In this document: piece after piece, positions 34,844 to 44,037 of the stretch
Position numbering within the stretch: the first letter of the stretch is position 1
How the letters are laid out: every line of letters begins with the position of its first letter
Assembly: GCA_009937445.1 (NCBI GenBank)
Contig: JAACFM010000001.1
Coordinates: 55,455 to 119,454, forward strand
Direction of reading: 5' to 3'
DNA from: Gammaproteobacteria bacterium
Lineage (GTDB): Bacteria; Pseudomonadota; Gammaproteobacteria; Steroidobacterales; Woeseiaceae
Length of the DNA stretch: 64,000 bases
Notes under the pieces: model-generated
Seen by the model: the letters and a program-made list of their open reading frames with translations, nothing else
Databases searched by the model: none
Told to the model about the DNA's origin: nothing
Translations under genes and position numbers: made by a program

Positions 34844-34978
34844 ATGATTGAGAAGCGCATTGCTCGTCGTACGTTCCCGAAGGGCGCCGTATCCTCAGCC
34901 GGGCTCGCTCTTGCAGGCTGCTCTGATTCCGAACCAGTCTCTCGCACGCGAATACGACACTGCCTAAAAAGCGACTAG
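34844..34978 (+). pseudogene. Truncated Tat-dependent lipoprotein remnant
   Basis: A 44-residue frame from ATG 34844 reads RRTFPKGAVSSAGLALAGCS: a twin-arginine motif, a hydrophobic stretch and a lipobox LAGC with Cys at residue 26. The frame then stops after 18 more residues (34976-34978). The sequence is a textbook start for a Tat-exported lipoprotein, but the body is missing. The stop overlaps the end of the convergent SGNH hydrolase by 15 bases. I infer that the rest was lost when the neighbouring segment arrived or was deleted. Confidence 0.6.
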
Positions 34979-35668
34979 TCTGTCCGCCATGTGGCGGCCG
35001 AATTCTGCGTAACTCTCCTCTGATGGATGATATCCATCGGCTGCAAAGCTCTTCGGGTCGGGCTCAAAATCCAGCGCTACATGTAGGGAGTTGGCTTGTT
35101 CTTCGACGACCTTCATCGCGACTTCGTCGAATGATCTGCCGCGCATTCCGAATGCCGCCCGCAGTGGCTGGGGCAATAATGGGAATCCGTGTAGAGGAGG
35201 CATACCAGCGACTGCAATGATGGCATTGGGCGAGTGAGCATGCAGGTTGCTAAGTAGTAGCGACAGATTCAGACGCCACCTGCGGAGCGATGTAAGGCCA
35301 GTGATGTCATTTACTCCAACAGACACGATAATGTAGTCGAAGGCGAGGCAAGGTATTTTCGGCAGAAGGTGTTCGAGTATTTTCGTTGAGTTATATCCGC
35401 TGACACCGAGTGCCTGCCAGGAGACGCGACTACACTGAGAAGCTGCTAACGCCATGGCTGTCTGGCCGACTAGCGCTTTTGATAATTTCGACGCGCCTAC
35501 CCCGGCGATGATCGAATCCCCGATAGCGAGAAGGCGCATCGGCTTTCCGTCACCGACCATGCCCTCCGAAGATCCGCTAGCCGGCGCGAAACGAGGCGCG
35601 GTTCTGCGAACATAGAGAGCCTGAGGGACAAGAAACGGAAAGATGACCCAAAAAAGCAAGTTCTTCAT
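34964..35668 (-). CDS. SGNH/GDSL-family hydrolase, membrane-anchored or exported
   Basis: This 234-residue SGNH hydrolase has block I LLAIGDSIIAGVG, block III SVGVNDITG and block V DGYHPSEESY, giving the Ser-Asp-His triad. An N-terminal hydrophobic segment (LLFWVIFPFLVPQALYV) is a signal peptide or anchor. I use the ATG at 35666-35668; a start six codons earlier is possible. It probably hydrolyses an ester of a lipid or sugar in the periplasm. The 280 bases upstream, up to the divergent DUF5661 gene, hold no other gene that I can see. Confidence 0.88.
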   Translation of the reverse strand: MKNLLFWVIFPFLVPQALYVRRTAPRFAPASGSSEGMVGDGKPMRLLAIGDSIIAGVGASKLSKALVGQTAMALAASQCSRVSWQALGVSGYNSTKILEHLLPKIPCLAFDYIIVSVGVNDITGLTSLRRWRLNLSLLLSNLHAHSPNAIIAVAGMPPLHGFPLLPQPLRAAFGMRGRSFDEVAMKVVEEQANSLHVALDFEPDPKSFAADGYHPSEESYAEFGRHMADRLVAF

Positions 35669-35948
35669 GACAGGATGATATTGCAAAGAAGGCGGCGCGT
35701 GTCAGCTTGTTGCAAATATTACGCGGGGCCGTTAGCAACACCTCGCCTCAGTCGATACATTGAGGAATCCCCTGCGGTCGTCTCGGTCTGACCGTTTTAC
35801 CGCCGCCAAGCAAGCATTTAAGTACATCCCGGAATTGACTGATCTTCCTCGTATGCCAAGATAACTGCGGCGCTAAAAGCCAATCTGACCAAAGTCAGAA
35901 CGCCGGGCCACGGGCCCGCATATTCGGCAGCTTGAAGGAGATTATCTA

Positions 35949-36392
35949 ATGATGTCTACAAATTTCGTGACCAAGGAAGTGGTTGGGGATGCCTGTAAGA
36001 GTCTTGGTATCAGAGACTGGAGCGCCCTCTCAGAATTTGAAGTGTCTGACGATGAAGCAGCTGCGATCCTGAACGAGGTTGGCGGTGAAGCCGTTGAGGT
36101 TGGGACGGAAAGTTTCCGCGAAGGCCTGCAGGTTGAACTGGAGCACGGTACGCGCTTTCCGGATGCCAACATCACCAACAATCATCCTGTTCTCACCGGA
36201 CAAATTGTTCTCGCCCATCTAAAGGAGTCGCTCATTTACTACAAACGAATTGCTGTTGCGGAGCTCGAAGGCGACCTTTTGAAGGCGACCAGTGAACGCG
36301 ACGTAGACAAGATACGGTCGGTCTATGAACGAGTTTTACTGGCCCGCCTGTTGCTGGATCAAGCGGAGATCGATTGTCTCAAAAAGATGTAA
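35949..36392 (+). CDS. DUF5661 family protein
   Basis: This 147-residue acidic soluble protein has a sequence FREGLQVELEHGTRF followed by NHPVLTGQIVLAHLKESLIYY, which is the core of DUF5661, a family of unknown function that occurs in phages and bacteria. ATG 35949 is directly followed by ATG 35952; the GAAGGAG upstream (near 35935) serves either. No membrane segment or catalytic motif is seen. It is followed by a 7-base-pair hairpin and then the mechanosensitive channel. Confidence 0.75.
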   Translation: MMSTNFVTKEVVGDACKSLGIRDWSALSEFEVSDDEAAAILNEVGGEAVEVGTESFREGLQVELEHGTRFPDANITNNHPVLTGQIVLAHLKESLIYYKRIAVAELEGDLLKATSERDVDKIRSVYERVLLARLLLDQAEIDCLKKM

Positions 36393-36400
36393 ACTCTCAC

Positions 36401-36419
36401 TGCGGCCCTTTCGGCCGCA
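36401..36419 (+). terminator. GC-rich hairpin without T run
   Basis: TGCGGCC (36401-36407) and GGCCGCA (36413-36419) pair perfectly around CTTTC, nine bases after the stop of the DUF5661 gene. There is no following T run, so it may be a weak terminator, an mRNA-end stabiliser or attenuator-like structure. Confidence 0.4.
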
Positions 36420-36444
36420 TCATGGAAAACGAAGGATCAAAAAT

Positions 36445-36534
36445 ATGAGAGTAAGCGTCTGCGATAGTGTTTCTTGCTACTTTGCGCTTTGCACGTTTGT
36501 TGCAGGTGCTAGCACACCTCGAGCCAGCAAATGA
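36445..36534 (+). CDS. Possible 29-residue leader peptide before the channel gene
   Basis: A short frame from ATG 36445 (29 residues, three cysteines, partly hydrophobic) has GAAGGA upstream and its TGA stop overlaps the ATG 36531 of the MscS-type gene (ATGA). This arrangement could couple translation of the channel to the leader. It has no recognisable family and could be chance. Confidence 0.3.
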   Translation: MRVSVCDSVSCYFALCTFVAGASTPRASK

Positions 36535-38213
36535 TTGCTGTGAGCCTGCGTAATGTCCTGATCATGTTCCTGCTTGTCGCTCAGTTCGCGAGCGCGCAGG
36601 AAGAAGCTGTCGTGCCTGAGTCGCTTGAGTTACCTGCAGACATAGCGGCTAAGTTCGACGCTCGAATCGAGGCTATCGAAACTCAAGGGCGCGCGGTTGT
36701 TCGACTAAGATATAGTTTCGAGTCATCCGATGGATTTGAGGCCGAAATATATGGCGGTCGTATGGATACCGTCTGGTCAGAAATGTTCGACGAGACGATC
36801 AGGTTTGCTCAGGATGTAGCAACAAAACAGGCAGATGGCTTCCCGGTGTCCAAATACGCCGCCTTCATCGCAGAAAGACTAATCGTATTCCCGCAGGAGT
36901 CGGCTGAAGTACTGGAGAGGCTGCGTAACGATATCATCTACGTCACTGGCGAACTTGGTCCGGCTGAAACCGCGATACTGGATCAGCAACTGCTGCGCGC
37001 AACCCAAAAACTCGACCTTGTCATCCAGTCCATAGTGTCCTACCTGGCTGTTGCCGGCGATTTTGGTGTTGGCACCGAAACCGATCTCGACGATCTCATA
37101 ATGACGGTCGAGGAAAGCGCTGCGAATAGATCCACTTTCCTGCAGATCGCAAAAGACAATGTCGCCATCATGGGTGCCGCAGCTGCGGCGCTGCCGACAG
37201 ATGCCGATATAGCCGCACAGCTCGCTGTTGCTGAGGCGAGAGTAAAGGTAGCGTCAAGCGCATTACAAAAAGTCGTTAACCTTATGAACCAGCTTGAGCT
37301 CGATGCCAGCCATTACAGTCAACAGGTTGTGACGACGACCGGTGAGCTGACCTCCGATGTGCTGGACGTTGGGGTGATGGGTGCAATTCTCAGTGAGTGG
37401 TCCGTGTTTGTCGCTGATCTGGCAAAGACGGAAGGCCCGCGCCTGTTGTTTCGATTGATTGTCGTGATATTCATCTTGTTCTTCTTCTCACGGCTTGGCC
37501 GGGGAGTGCAGTCACTTGCCAAGAAGGCGCTTAGCTCATCTAAAGTCCGCTTGTCAGCGTTGTTGACCGACATGATCGTCGCGACAGCGGGCAATTTGAT
37601 CATGCTCCTGGGTATTTTGATCGCGTTGTCGCAGCTCGGAATATCGCTCGGTCCGCTACTCGCCGGCTTGGGTATTGCGGGCTTCATTATCGGCTTTGCA
37701 TTGCAAGACACCTTGGCGAATTTCGCGTCCGGAATGCTGATTCTCATTTACCGACCGTTTGACGTTGGCGATTTTGTTACCGCAGGTGGAGTCACAGGCA
37801 AAGTCAGTCACATGAGTTTGGTGAATACGACCTTCAAGACGATCGATAATCAGGTGCTTATCGTGCCTAATAACCTCATCTGGAGCGGCGTGGTTACCAA
37901 CGTAACTGCACAAAGAACGCGCCGGGTTGACCTCATGTTTGGCGTTGCCTATAGCGACGACATCGAAAAGGTAGAAAAGATTCTGGCCGAAGTAGTTGCG
38001 TCCCACGAATTGGTTCTCGACGATCCGGAACCGATGATCAAACTGCACGAGCTCGCCGATTCGTCAGTCAATTTTGTCGTTAGACCCTGGGTAAAAACAG
38101 ATGATTACTGGGAGGTATACTGGGACCTGCTGCGAACCGTGAAAATGCGCTTCGATGCGGAGGGAATTACGATTCCATTCCCGCAGCGGGAAGTTCATGC
38201 GGCTACAGACTGA
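36531..38213 (+). CDS. MscS-family mechanosensitive channel with long periplasmic N-terminus
   Basis: This 560-residue protein has a signal peptide (LIMFLLVAQFASA) and a helical periplasmic region to about residue 285 (coiled-coil-like, SALQKVVNLMNQLEL). Three membrane helices then span about 300-410, and the C-terminal MscS pore and beta domain carries GLGIAGFIIGFALQDTLANF followed by the RPFDVGDFV block. It opens under membrane tension to release solutes. The large N-terminal extension is like that of the MscK/YnaI-type members, but differs from each. It is not obviously linked to neighbours. Confidence 0.9.
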   Translation: MIAVSLRNVLIMFLLVAQFASAQEEAVVPESLELPADIAAKFDARIEAIETQGRAVVRLRYSFESSDGFEAEIYGGRMDTVWSEMFDETIRFAQDVATKQADGFPVSKYAAFIAERLIVFPQESAEVLERLRNDIIYVTGELGPAETAILDQQLLRATQKLDLVIQSIVSYLAVAGDFGVGTETDLDDLIMTVEESAANRSTFLQIAKDNVAIMGAAAAALPTDADIAAQLAVAEARVKVASSALQKVVNLMNQLELDASHYSQQVVTTTGELTSDVLDVGVMGAILSEWSVFVADLAKTEGPRLLFRLIVVIFILFFFSRLGRGVQSLAKKALSSSKVRLSALLTDMIVATAGNLIMLLGILIALSQLGISLGPLLAGLGIAGFIIGFALQDTLANFASGMLILIYRPFDVGDFVTAGGVTGKVSHMSLVNTTFKTIDNQVLIVPNNLIWSGVVTNVTAQRTRRVDLMFGVAYSDDIEKVEKILAEVVASHELVLDDPEPMIKLHELADSSVNFVVRPWVKTDDYWEVYWDLLRTVKMRFDAEGITIPFPQREVHAATD

Positions 38214-38256
38214 TGTTCGGCGAAGCAATGATCGCTAGCAACGGAGGACGACCGGC

Positions 38257-39438
38257 GTGCCTATCCTGAATCGCTCGCAGCTGTCGGATCTTCGCGGCGG
38301 TATGCGCATGGCTGTCGATGCGACAGATGCAGTCGCCGAGGTCGTCGAGAAGATGCACCGCACCATACAACTACGCCCAGGGCCCATGGGTGTTTCGGCG
38401 ACTGATCGCGCAAGCGGCATCGCGGGCCTTGTCTATCGGTGTGTCCGCGGGGGCACTCGTCTCGCAGGACGTGCTGTCGATGCCGGTCTCAGAGGTGCCA
38501 CAGTATTGTTGCCGGACGGCGAGTCTTCGCCCGCCCTGGACGCATATCGATCCGCGGCGAACGGGGTGTATGGCGACTATCTTTTACGGACCGAAAACCC
38601 GCTCGCTATCGATATGAGCCTGCGTCATCACGGCCGTCGGGTCGACATCCACGATCCCTCAAGCCTGCTCGAGCGGCACGGTGAGACGTCGTCTGGTAAC
38701 AAGCTCCTGGTGCTTGTACACGGGCTCTGCATGAACGATCGACAGTGGCACCGCGATGGACACGACCATGGCGCAGGGCTCGCGGCGGAACTCGGATATC
38801 TGCCACTCTATCTACGTTACAACAGCGGCCTGCATATCGCGAGCAATGGTCGCCTGCTCGCAGAAATGCTGGAGACGCTGATCGGGAATTGGGCAACACC
38901 GCTGGATGAAGCTGTGATCATGGGTCACAGTATGGGAGGACTTGTGGCTCGTAGTGCCTGTCATCACGCTCGGCAGGCAGGGCTTGAGTGGCCAAAGTAT
39001 CTTCGTAAGCTCGTATTCTTGGGTACGCCACATCACGGAGCGCCGTTGGAGCGCGGTGGCCATGGCCTCGATCTCGCAATGAATTTGAGCCCTTACTCGA
39101 TGCCGTTAACGCGTTTAAGTAAGGCGCGCAGCGCGGGTATCACCGACTTGCGCCATGGTGCAGTCTCGGAAGGGAAAGATATCGTGCCGCTGCCTGCGGG
39201 AGTGAAATGCTACGCGGCAGCGGCGGTGCGCGCGGCAAAGCGCAGCCTGCTGAGCGAGCGCTTGATCGGAGACGGGCTTGTGACGATCGACAGCGCGCTT
39301 GGACGGCATAGCGACAAGGCCCGAATGCTGCCAATTCCGGCGGACCGTCAGTGGGTTGGATACGGGATGGGGCACCGCGAACTCTTGAGTCATCCCGAGG
39401 TGTATCGCCAGATATCTACCTGGCTGCAAGAGCCGTAA
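38257..39438 (+). CDS. Alpha/beta hydrolase (lipase/esterase-like)
   Basis: This 393-residue protein has the alpha/beta hydrolase core in its second half: LLVLVHGLCMND, the nucleophile elbow MGHSMGGLVARSACHHA, and a His-containing C-terminus (MGHRELLSHPEVY). The first 140 residues are a separate region with RASGIAGLVYRCVRG and a possible membrane-association helix. The motif set suits a PGAP1- or lipase class-type serine esterase; the substrate is unknown. The start is GTG 38257, preceded by AACGGAGG. Downstream is a convergent DUF808 gene, 11 bases away. Confidence 0.82.
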   Translation: MPILNRSQLSDLRGGMRMAVDATDAVAEVVEKMHRTIQLRPGPMGVSATDRASGIAGLVYRCVRGGTRLAGRAVDAGLRGATVLLPDGESSPALDAYRSAANGVYGDYLLRTENPLAIDMSLRHHGRRVDIHDPSSLLERHGETSSGNKLLVLVHGLCMNDRQWHRDGHDHGAGLAAELGYLPLYLRYNSGLHIASNGRLLAEMLETLIGNWATPLDEAVIMGHSMGGLVARSACHHARQAGLEWPKYLRKLVFLGTPHHGAPLERGGHGLDLAMNLSPYSMPLTRLSKARSAGITDLRHGAVSEGKDIVPLPAGVKCYAAAAVRAAKRSLLSERLIGDGLVTIDSALGRHSDKARMLPIPADRQWVGYGMGHRELLSHPEVYRQISTWLQEP

Positions 39439-39449
39439 CCGGCCCAAAC

Positions 39450-40403
39450 CTATGACTCTGGCGACTTGGCTGGGAGCAGCCGTTTGATGCCGCTTTCGCC
39501 TCCTACCAGCAAGCCGCCAATGAGGACCCCAAAGAGGCCGTTAAATATCATTGCTGCGAGAACGGTGGCGAATCCGCTGCCCACCGGGAGTTCGTGGGCC
39601 AGTGCTTCAAAATGGTGCAGGGAGTTGGCGACCAAAGGAATACTGTGCACCAGAATGCCGCCACCGACCAGGAACATGGCTGCAGTCCCGACCACGGACA
39701 GCGTTTTCATGAACTTCGGCGCGAAGCGCAGTATCCATTCTCCAAACCATTGTTGAAAACGAACCCACTTCGACTCGCCCTGTTTGTCGATAAGGTGTAT
39801 GCCGAGATCATCGAGTTTGACGATGCCGGCAACAAGGCCGTACACGCCAATGGTGATAGCAGCGGCTACAACGGATAGCACAGCGATACGCGTTACGAGG
39901 TCAGCGGCCTGGACCGTGCCGAGCACGATGACAATGATCTCGGCCGACAAAATGGCGTCAGTACGAATCGCACCGCGAATGCGCTTTTTCTCGAAAGCGA
40001 CCATGTCGACTTTTTCGTCAGCCACCGCATTCAGTCGTTGTTTGTGCTCCTCCTCGTCCTCGGCAGAGTGTAGAAATCGATGGGCTACTTTCTCGAAGCC
40101 CTCGTAACAAAGGTATGCGCCGCCCAGCATGAGAAGCGGAGTAATGATCCATGGCAAAAAGGCGCTCAAAGCTAAAGCGATCGGCACCATAATGAGCTTG
40201 TTGAGAGCGGAGCCCTTGAACACCGCCCAGACGACAGGCAATTCTCGTTCCGCCCGAACGCCGGTTACCTGCTGTGCATTAAGCGCGAGATCATCGCCCA
40301 GGACTCCGGCGGTTTTCTTCGCGGCAACCTTGGTCAACATCGCCACATCGTCCAATAGTGTGGCGATATCGTCGATTAGGGCTAGTAGACTGGTTCCGGC
40401 CAA
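39450..40403 (-). CDS. DUF808 family inner-membrane protein (YedI-like)
   Basis: This 317-residue integral membrane protein begins MAGTSLLALIDDIATLLDDVA and contains KVAAKKTAGVLGDDLALNAQQVTGV, as in the YedI/DUF808 family. About six membrane segments follow (APW-like helices around residues 70-90, then 145-185 and 240-300). Function is unknown in the family. It is convergent with the hydrolase gene and lies downstream (in minus-strand reading) of nothing clearly linked to it. Confidence 0.9.
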   Translation of the reverse strand: MAGTSLLALIDDIATLLDDVAMLTKVAAKKTAGVLGDDLALNAQQVTGVRAERELPVVWAVFKGSALNKLIMVPIALALSAFLPWIITPLLMLGGAYLCYEGFEKVAHRFLHSAEDEEEHKQRLNAVADEKVDMVAFEKKRIRGAIRTDAILSAEIIVIVLGTVQAADLVTRIAVLSVVAAAITIGVYGLVAGIVKLDDLGIHLIDKQGESKWVRFQQWFGEWILRFAPKFMKTLSVVGTAAMFLVGGGILVHSIPLVANSLHHFEALAHELPVGSGFATVLAAMIFNGLFGVLIGGLLVGGESGIKRLLPAKSPES

Positions 40404-40482
40404 AAGAGGCTCCTTATTACTTGTTCGGTGATTTTATTTGGCGAGGCTACCTTATCACCGGAACCAGAGTGGAACTTCTTTG

Positions 40483-41289
40483 CTAGTTGAGCCGAAATCC
40501 AGAGGATGCCAATTGCCGTGCACTGCGGTCGAATTCCTGGCGATCCGCGTAGGTCAGTACAACCTCAAACTCGCCTGTGCCGCGACGAAACCAGTCCAGG
40601 CTGATGTCGGGTGTCTGTTTTTCGAGTCTTTCGATGAACGCTTCCGCACGGTACGGTTCGCCAAAGGTCAGAAGCGTCGATTGTCCTAATGCGGAATACA
40701 GCGTATCGGGAGGTGGTTTGCTGCTTACGCCGTTACCGAGGACGTAACCCAAATGCCTGTAAATGTATCCCGAGTACCAGACTGCACCATTGGGAATGGT
40801 ATCGGCGTTCCTGGAAATTCGACCGGGACCGTAGTTGTAAGCAGCGAGCGCCAGATGCAAATTACCGTCGTAGGTCTTTAACAGTTCCTGCAAATAGCGG
40901 GCCCCGGCATCGATGTTAGTGCAGGGGTCATAAAGATCACTCAAACGATGGATACCCAGATGTTTCGCCGTACCTGGCCAGAGAATTTGCATGACGCCGT
41001 GGGCGTTAGCGCGCGATCGGGCCGTTTCCACAAAGTCGCTTTCTCCGCGCGCAACCGCGAGCAGCAGTGACTCCGGAAGATCGTGTTCCAGGGCGGCAGC
41101 CCGAAAGCAGGTAGCGTGGGGAAACGTATAGGCCGGCGCAGTTGCTGTTTGATTTGCTGTGTAGTTGCGCCAGGACGCGTCAAGCTCGTCGTGGCGGGTA
41201 AGCGCGTCTGCTGATAGCGCGAGAAGGGTGGTGATGACGCCAGCAACCAGGATGCTCAACTTGCGCAGTTGACCGGGAACCTTAGCCAT
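40483..41289 (-). CDS. Lytic transglycosylase (SLT domain), last gene of the envelope operon
   Basis: This 268-residue exported protein has an N-terminal hydrophobic segment (ILVAGVITTLLALSADA) and an SLT-type lysozyme-like domain: the catalytic Glu in LLLAVARGESDFVETARS, then ANAHGVMQILWPGTAKHLG, and NIDAGARYLQELLKTYDGNLHLALAAYNYGPGRI-type blocks. It cleaves peptidoglycan glycan strands to 1,6-anhydro products. The start is ATG 41289, overlapping the upstream SPOR-like gene by eight bases. It completes a seven-gene unit, so it may remodel peptidoglycan for that machine. Confidence 0.88.
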   Translation of the reverse strand: MAKVPGQLRKLSILVAGVITTLLALSADALTRHDELDASWRNYTANQTATAPAYTFPHATCFRAAALEHDLPESLLLAVARGESDFVETARSRANAHGVMQILWPGTAKHLGIHRLSDLYDPCTNIDAGARYLQELLKTYDGNLHLALAAYNYGPGRISRNADTIPNGAVWYSGYIYRHLGYVLGNGVSSKPPPDTLYSALGQSTLLTFGEPYRAEAFIERLEKQTPDISLDWFRRGTGEFEVVLTYADRQEFDRSARQLASSGFRLN

Positions 41290-41785
41290 CGGGCATCTCC
41301 AACCCTGTCGCTGCCGATATTGCTGCCAGGCTGGTTTGGATGTCAGTTTCAGCCTCGTAAGCAAAAGCGACTTCGTAAACCCCTGGTTTCAGTCGAACAA
41401 CGCGATAGTCCATGCCGGTGGTTTTTTGCAACTGAGAAACAAATCCGTTCGCCGCAAGCTCGCTGCGAAAAGGACTCCAGAAGGCGTACCAGTGTTCTGT
41501 TGATGGTTGTGCGACCGATTCTGCAGCGAGCAGGTCGTCAATGACCGGTTCGGGAGGTACTTCTTCTTTGACGAGCTCAATAGCTGTTTCGAGCGGCTCG
41601 TCGAGCGCAGCTTCGATCAACAGATCTTCTGCAGGTGCGGGCTCTGGTTCTGAATGGTCCAGAGCCGCAACGGCCGGCTCAGCGTGCACTGTCGTTTGCG
41701 GTAACAACTCGGGTACGCCCAACGCGAGAATCAAAAACGAAATCGCAAGGGCCGAGCCACACAATATGCCAACAATTCGGACCAT
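41282..41785 (-). CDS. Membrane-anchored SPOR-like protein
   Basis: This 167-residue protein has one N-terminal membrane helix (IVGILCGSALAISFLILALGV), a Pro/Glu-rich spacer and a C-terminal domain of about 70 residues. That domain (WYAFWSPFRSELAANGFVSQLQ, then VRLKPGVYEVAFAY) looks like a SPOR fold, which binds denuded peptidoglycan. The match is by pattern and not certain. It overlaps the transglycosylase gene by eight bases and lies nine bases after the larger exported protein, suggesting joint function at sites of peptidoglycan processing. Confidence 0.72.
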   Translation of the reverse strand: MVRIVGILCGSALAISFLILALGVPELLPQTTVHAEPAVAALDHSEPEPAPAEDLLIEAALDEPLETAIELVKEEVPPEPVIDDLLAAESVAQPSTEHWYAFWSPFRSELAANGFVSQLQKTTGMDYRVVRLKPGVYEVAFAYEAETDIQTSLAAISAATGLEMPDG

Positions 41786-41794
41786 AAGAGTCTC

Positions 41795-43285
41795 CTAGGT
41801 GATATCCCTGACTTGAATGGCTCGCCAGTCAATGTGCTCAGCCGACCGTGCGGTGATCGATGCGAGTTCAGTCAGCCACTCATCTAATGCGGCGTCCTTG
41901 AGTCCAGGACGCATAGACGTTGAGCAGCGCAATGGCAGGTCATCAATGTGATTTGCCAGGCGTCTGGCGATTTTGGCATCGTTAGCTACGAGGGCAAAAA
42001 AAGTGTCCGTATCAATATCGATCGCCCACTCATAGGTCTCTGTCCAGTTGTTTCTGTCGGTTGTGGTCTTCGCGATGGGGAAGTTCAACGTGTCTCCTGT
42101 GCGGGCAATCCTCGCGACGGTGCGCTTGCGGCAGTCCTGGCCTGATAATCGAACCAGGCCATGGTTTGCCTGGTGCTCAAGGAAAAATACAATCGCGTCC
42201 GTGTTCGCCCGCGTCTGCAAAAGGGAGCACGGTGAAAGGCACTCAGAAACCGATCTCGGTGCGACAATCTTTAGTGGTCCGATGAGACCGTCCTTGCCCG
42301 CATTGGGTATCGTTATCGGGTGAGGTCGTTTATAGCCGATTTGCTGCGGTAGCGGATTTTCATGACGCGTTGATCGATCAACGATCACCGGGGGCGGTTC
42401 CACATTCGGAAGAACGACATATGCGCTAACGCTCAGCGCGGCAAGATTGTCATTATCGGATTCGGGCGTTAGGGTCAGCCAATACTGGTACAGGACGTTA
42501 TCGATTTGATGCGCCTTACCGCTGAGAACAGCGTTGGTCTTGTCGGCGTCGCTGGTGAGTTTGAGCGCCTGACGGTTGGCGAGATTGTTGCCAATCAGCT
42601 CAACGGTGCCGTCGAGTCCGTCGCCCGCTGGCACAGCGTTGCTTGTCGAAACAACGTATTCCTCTTCCATCTGTTGTTGCAGCGTGCAAGACAACTGGTG
42701 TGCCAGATGCGATGCAAGCAGGTCGGTTTGTTCGAGAGTAAACGGCACATCACGCGCGCCGAGAAAGGTTGCGTCGATACTTTGTTGTCGCATTGCCTGT
42801 CGTTGAATAGTGCTGAGTCGGCCGGACCACTGTTTGCCGAATCCTGTTACCCAGGTCCGGTCTTCCAGATCGAGGGCCCGGACGTTAACTGAATAGCGAC
42901 TGTCGAGATTCTGACTCAACTCCAGTCCGACGTAATAATGAACACTGTCGTGCAGACAATCGTCCGGTCGCGATTCGAGCGACGTGCCGCTGCGTCCCTG
43001 TTGCCAGCCTATCGAGACGCCAGATGAATCGATCGCCGCCTCAAGCAAGCGGTCCCGCAATGACAGCGCCAGCTCATTACTGATCGAAGCAGGGGCATTG
43101 TCTTGCAGCACCACAAACATGACGGTTTCATTCTTGAATCGCGGGTGGACGAGGAGTTGCTGTTTGACGTACGGGACCAGCTCGCGATCAAGCCATTGGT
43201 CCAGGTCCTTCTCTCGCGACTGCGCTGTTGTTGGTATCGATTGTGCGAGAACGAGCGTCAGAATGATCAATAGCTGCCGAGTCAT
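41795..43285 (-). CDS. Exported protein of unknown function (496 residues)
   Basis: It begins with a signal peptide (LLIILTLVLAQSIPTTAQ). The mature part is mostly beta/alpha mixed with pairs of cysteines (DDCLHDS, LSCTLQ, SECLSPC, DCRKR) but no known motif or repeat. A segment with a predicted beta-sandwich (residues about 240-300) carries GTVELIGNNLANRQALKLTSD. I do not recognise a family. It overlaps the upstream gene by four bases and is one member of the seven-gene envelope operon. It is probably the main periplasmic component. Confidence 0.75.
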   Translation of the reverse strand: MTRQLLIILTLVLAQSIPTTAQSREKDLDQWLDRELVPYVKQQLLVHPRFKNETVMFVVLQDNAPASISNELALSLRDRLLEAAIDSSGVSIGWQQGRSGTSLESRPDDCLHDSVHYYVGLELSQNLDSRYSVNVRALDLEDRTWVTGFGKQWSGRLSTIQRQAMRQQSIDATFLGARDVPFTLEQTDLLASHLAHQLSCTLQQQMEEEYVVSTSNAVPAGDGLDGTVELIGNNLANRQALKLTSDADKTNAVLSGKAHQIDNVLYQYWLTLTPESDNDNLAALSVSAYVVLPNVEPPPVIVDRSTRHENPLPQQIGYKRPHPITIPNAGKDGLIGPLKIVAPRSVSECLSPCSLLQTRANTDAIVFFLEHQANHGLVRLSGQDCRKRTVARIARTGDTLNFPIAKTTTDRNNWTETYEWAIDIDTDTFFALVANDAKIARRLANHIDDLPLRCSTSMRPGLKDAALDEWLTELASITARSAEHIDWRAIQVRDIT

Positions 43286-44037
43286 GATGCCTCCAGTCTT
43301 ATAGTGCCGTTTGCTCCAATTACCAATGATCCGCCACGGTGTTCCTGCATCAGCCCGTCAAGCTGGCCTTTCAACTTGCCCGGCAAGGTAACGCCCCAGC
43401 TAATGCTGTCGGCATCGATACCCGTTCTGACAAGTGCATCAACGACAGGCGCTGGCACGGTGGATGCTTCCATTTCGTGAAAACTGTTGGGCAAGGAGGC
43501 ATCCCAGAAACTGATTCGCGATTCACTGACCGTCATGCGTCTGGCGCGCTCACCATCGATCGCGTAAACGCCAACCTGACTGGCGGCGACCAGGCGTGTG
43601 AGTGCCGCGTCGGATTCGAATCGCAAGGTAAACCCTTCCTGTTCTGCGGTCACAGGAGCAGGCGCGGGTGTGGGTGGCGCTTCCTTGACCGGACTTGTCA
43701 GTGCCGCAACGGGTTCTCCGTCAGACGCATACCTGGGAACCCACTTCGGTCGTGTCAGCGTTACAAGTTTCGGTTTTTCAACAATCTGTTGCTGCGGTAT
43801 TAGCTTTGGTTCGGGCATTGGTTCCGGTACCGGCACAGTGACCTCTGCAACGACGGTTTCGGCCACTGGCGCAACCGGCGGTGAGATCGGCATACTCTGA
43901 ACGAGTGCGAAAATCGCAACCAGGCACAGCGACAATATGGCCATGAATCGCATGACATCTGTCTGTAGATCAGCCGCGCCACCAACGTCCATGTCAGCGC
44001 CGCGGTTGAGGGGGTAGGCGAGCGGAGACCGGCTCAT
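43282..44037 (-). CDS. MotB/ExbD-like single-pass membrane protein
   Basis: This 251-residue protein has one membrane helix (about residues 28-48), read as TDVMRFMAILSLCLVAIFALV. The Asp at residue 27 in the TDVM stretch lies where MotB places its proton-binding Asp (ADFM) and ExbD its own. A Pro-rich spacer (PVPEPMPEPKLIP) follows, then a globular periplasmic domain from about residue 130 of unknown type; no OmpA-like peptidoglycan-binding motif is seen. It overlaps the MotA-like gene by four bases. I infer a stator partner of that channel. Confidence 0.72.
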   Translation of the reverse strand: MSRSPLAYPLNRGADMDVGGAADLQTDVMRFMAILSLCLVAIFALVQSMPISPPVAPVAETVVAEVTVPVPEPMPEPKLIPQQQIVEKPKLVTLTRPKWVPRYASDGEPVAALTSPVKEAPPTPAPAPVTAEQEGFTLRFESDAALTRLVAASQVGVYAIDGERARRMTVSESRISFWDASLPNSFHEMEASTVPAPVVDALVRTGIDADSISWGVTLPGKLKGQLDGLMQEHRGGSLVIGANGTIRLEAS

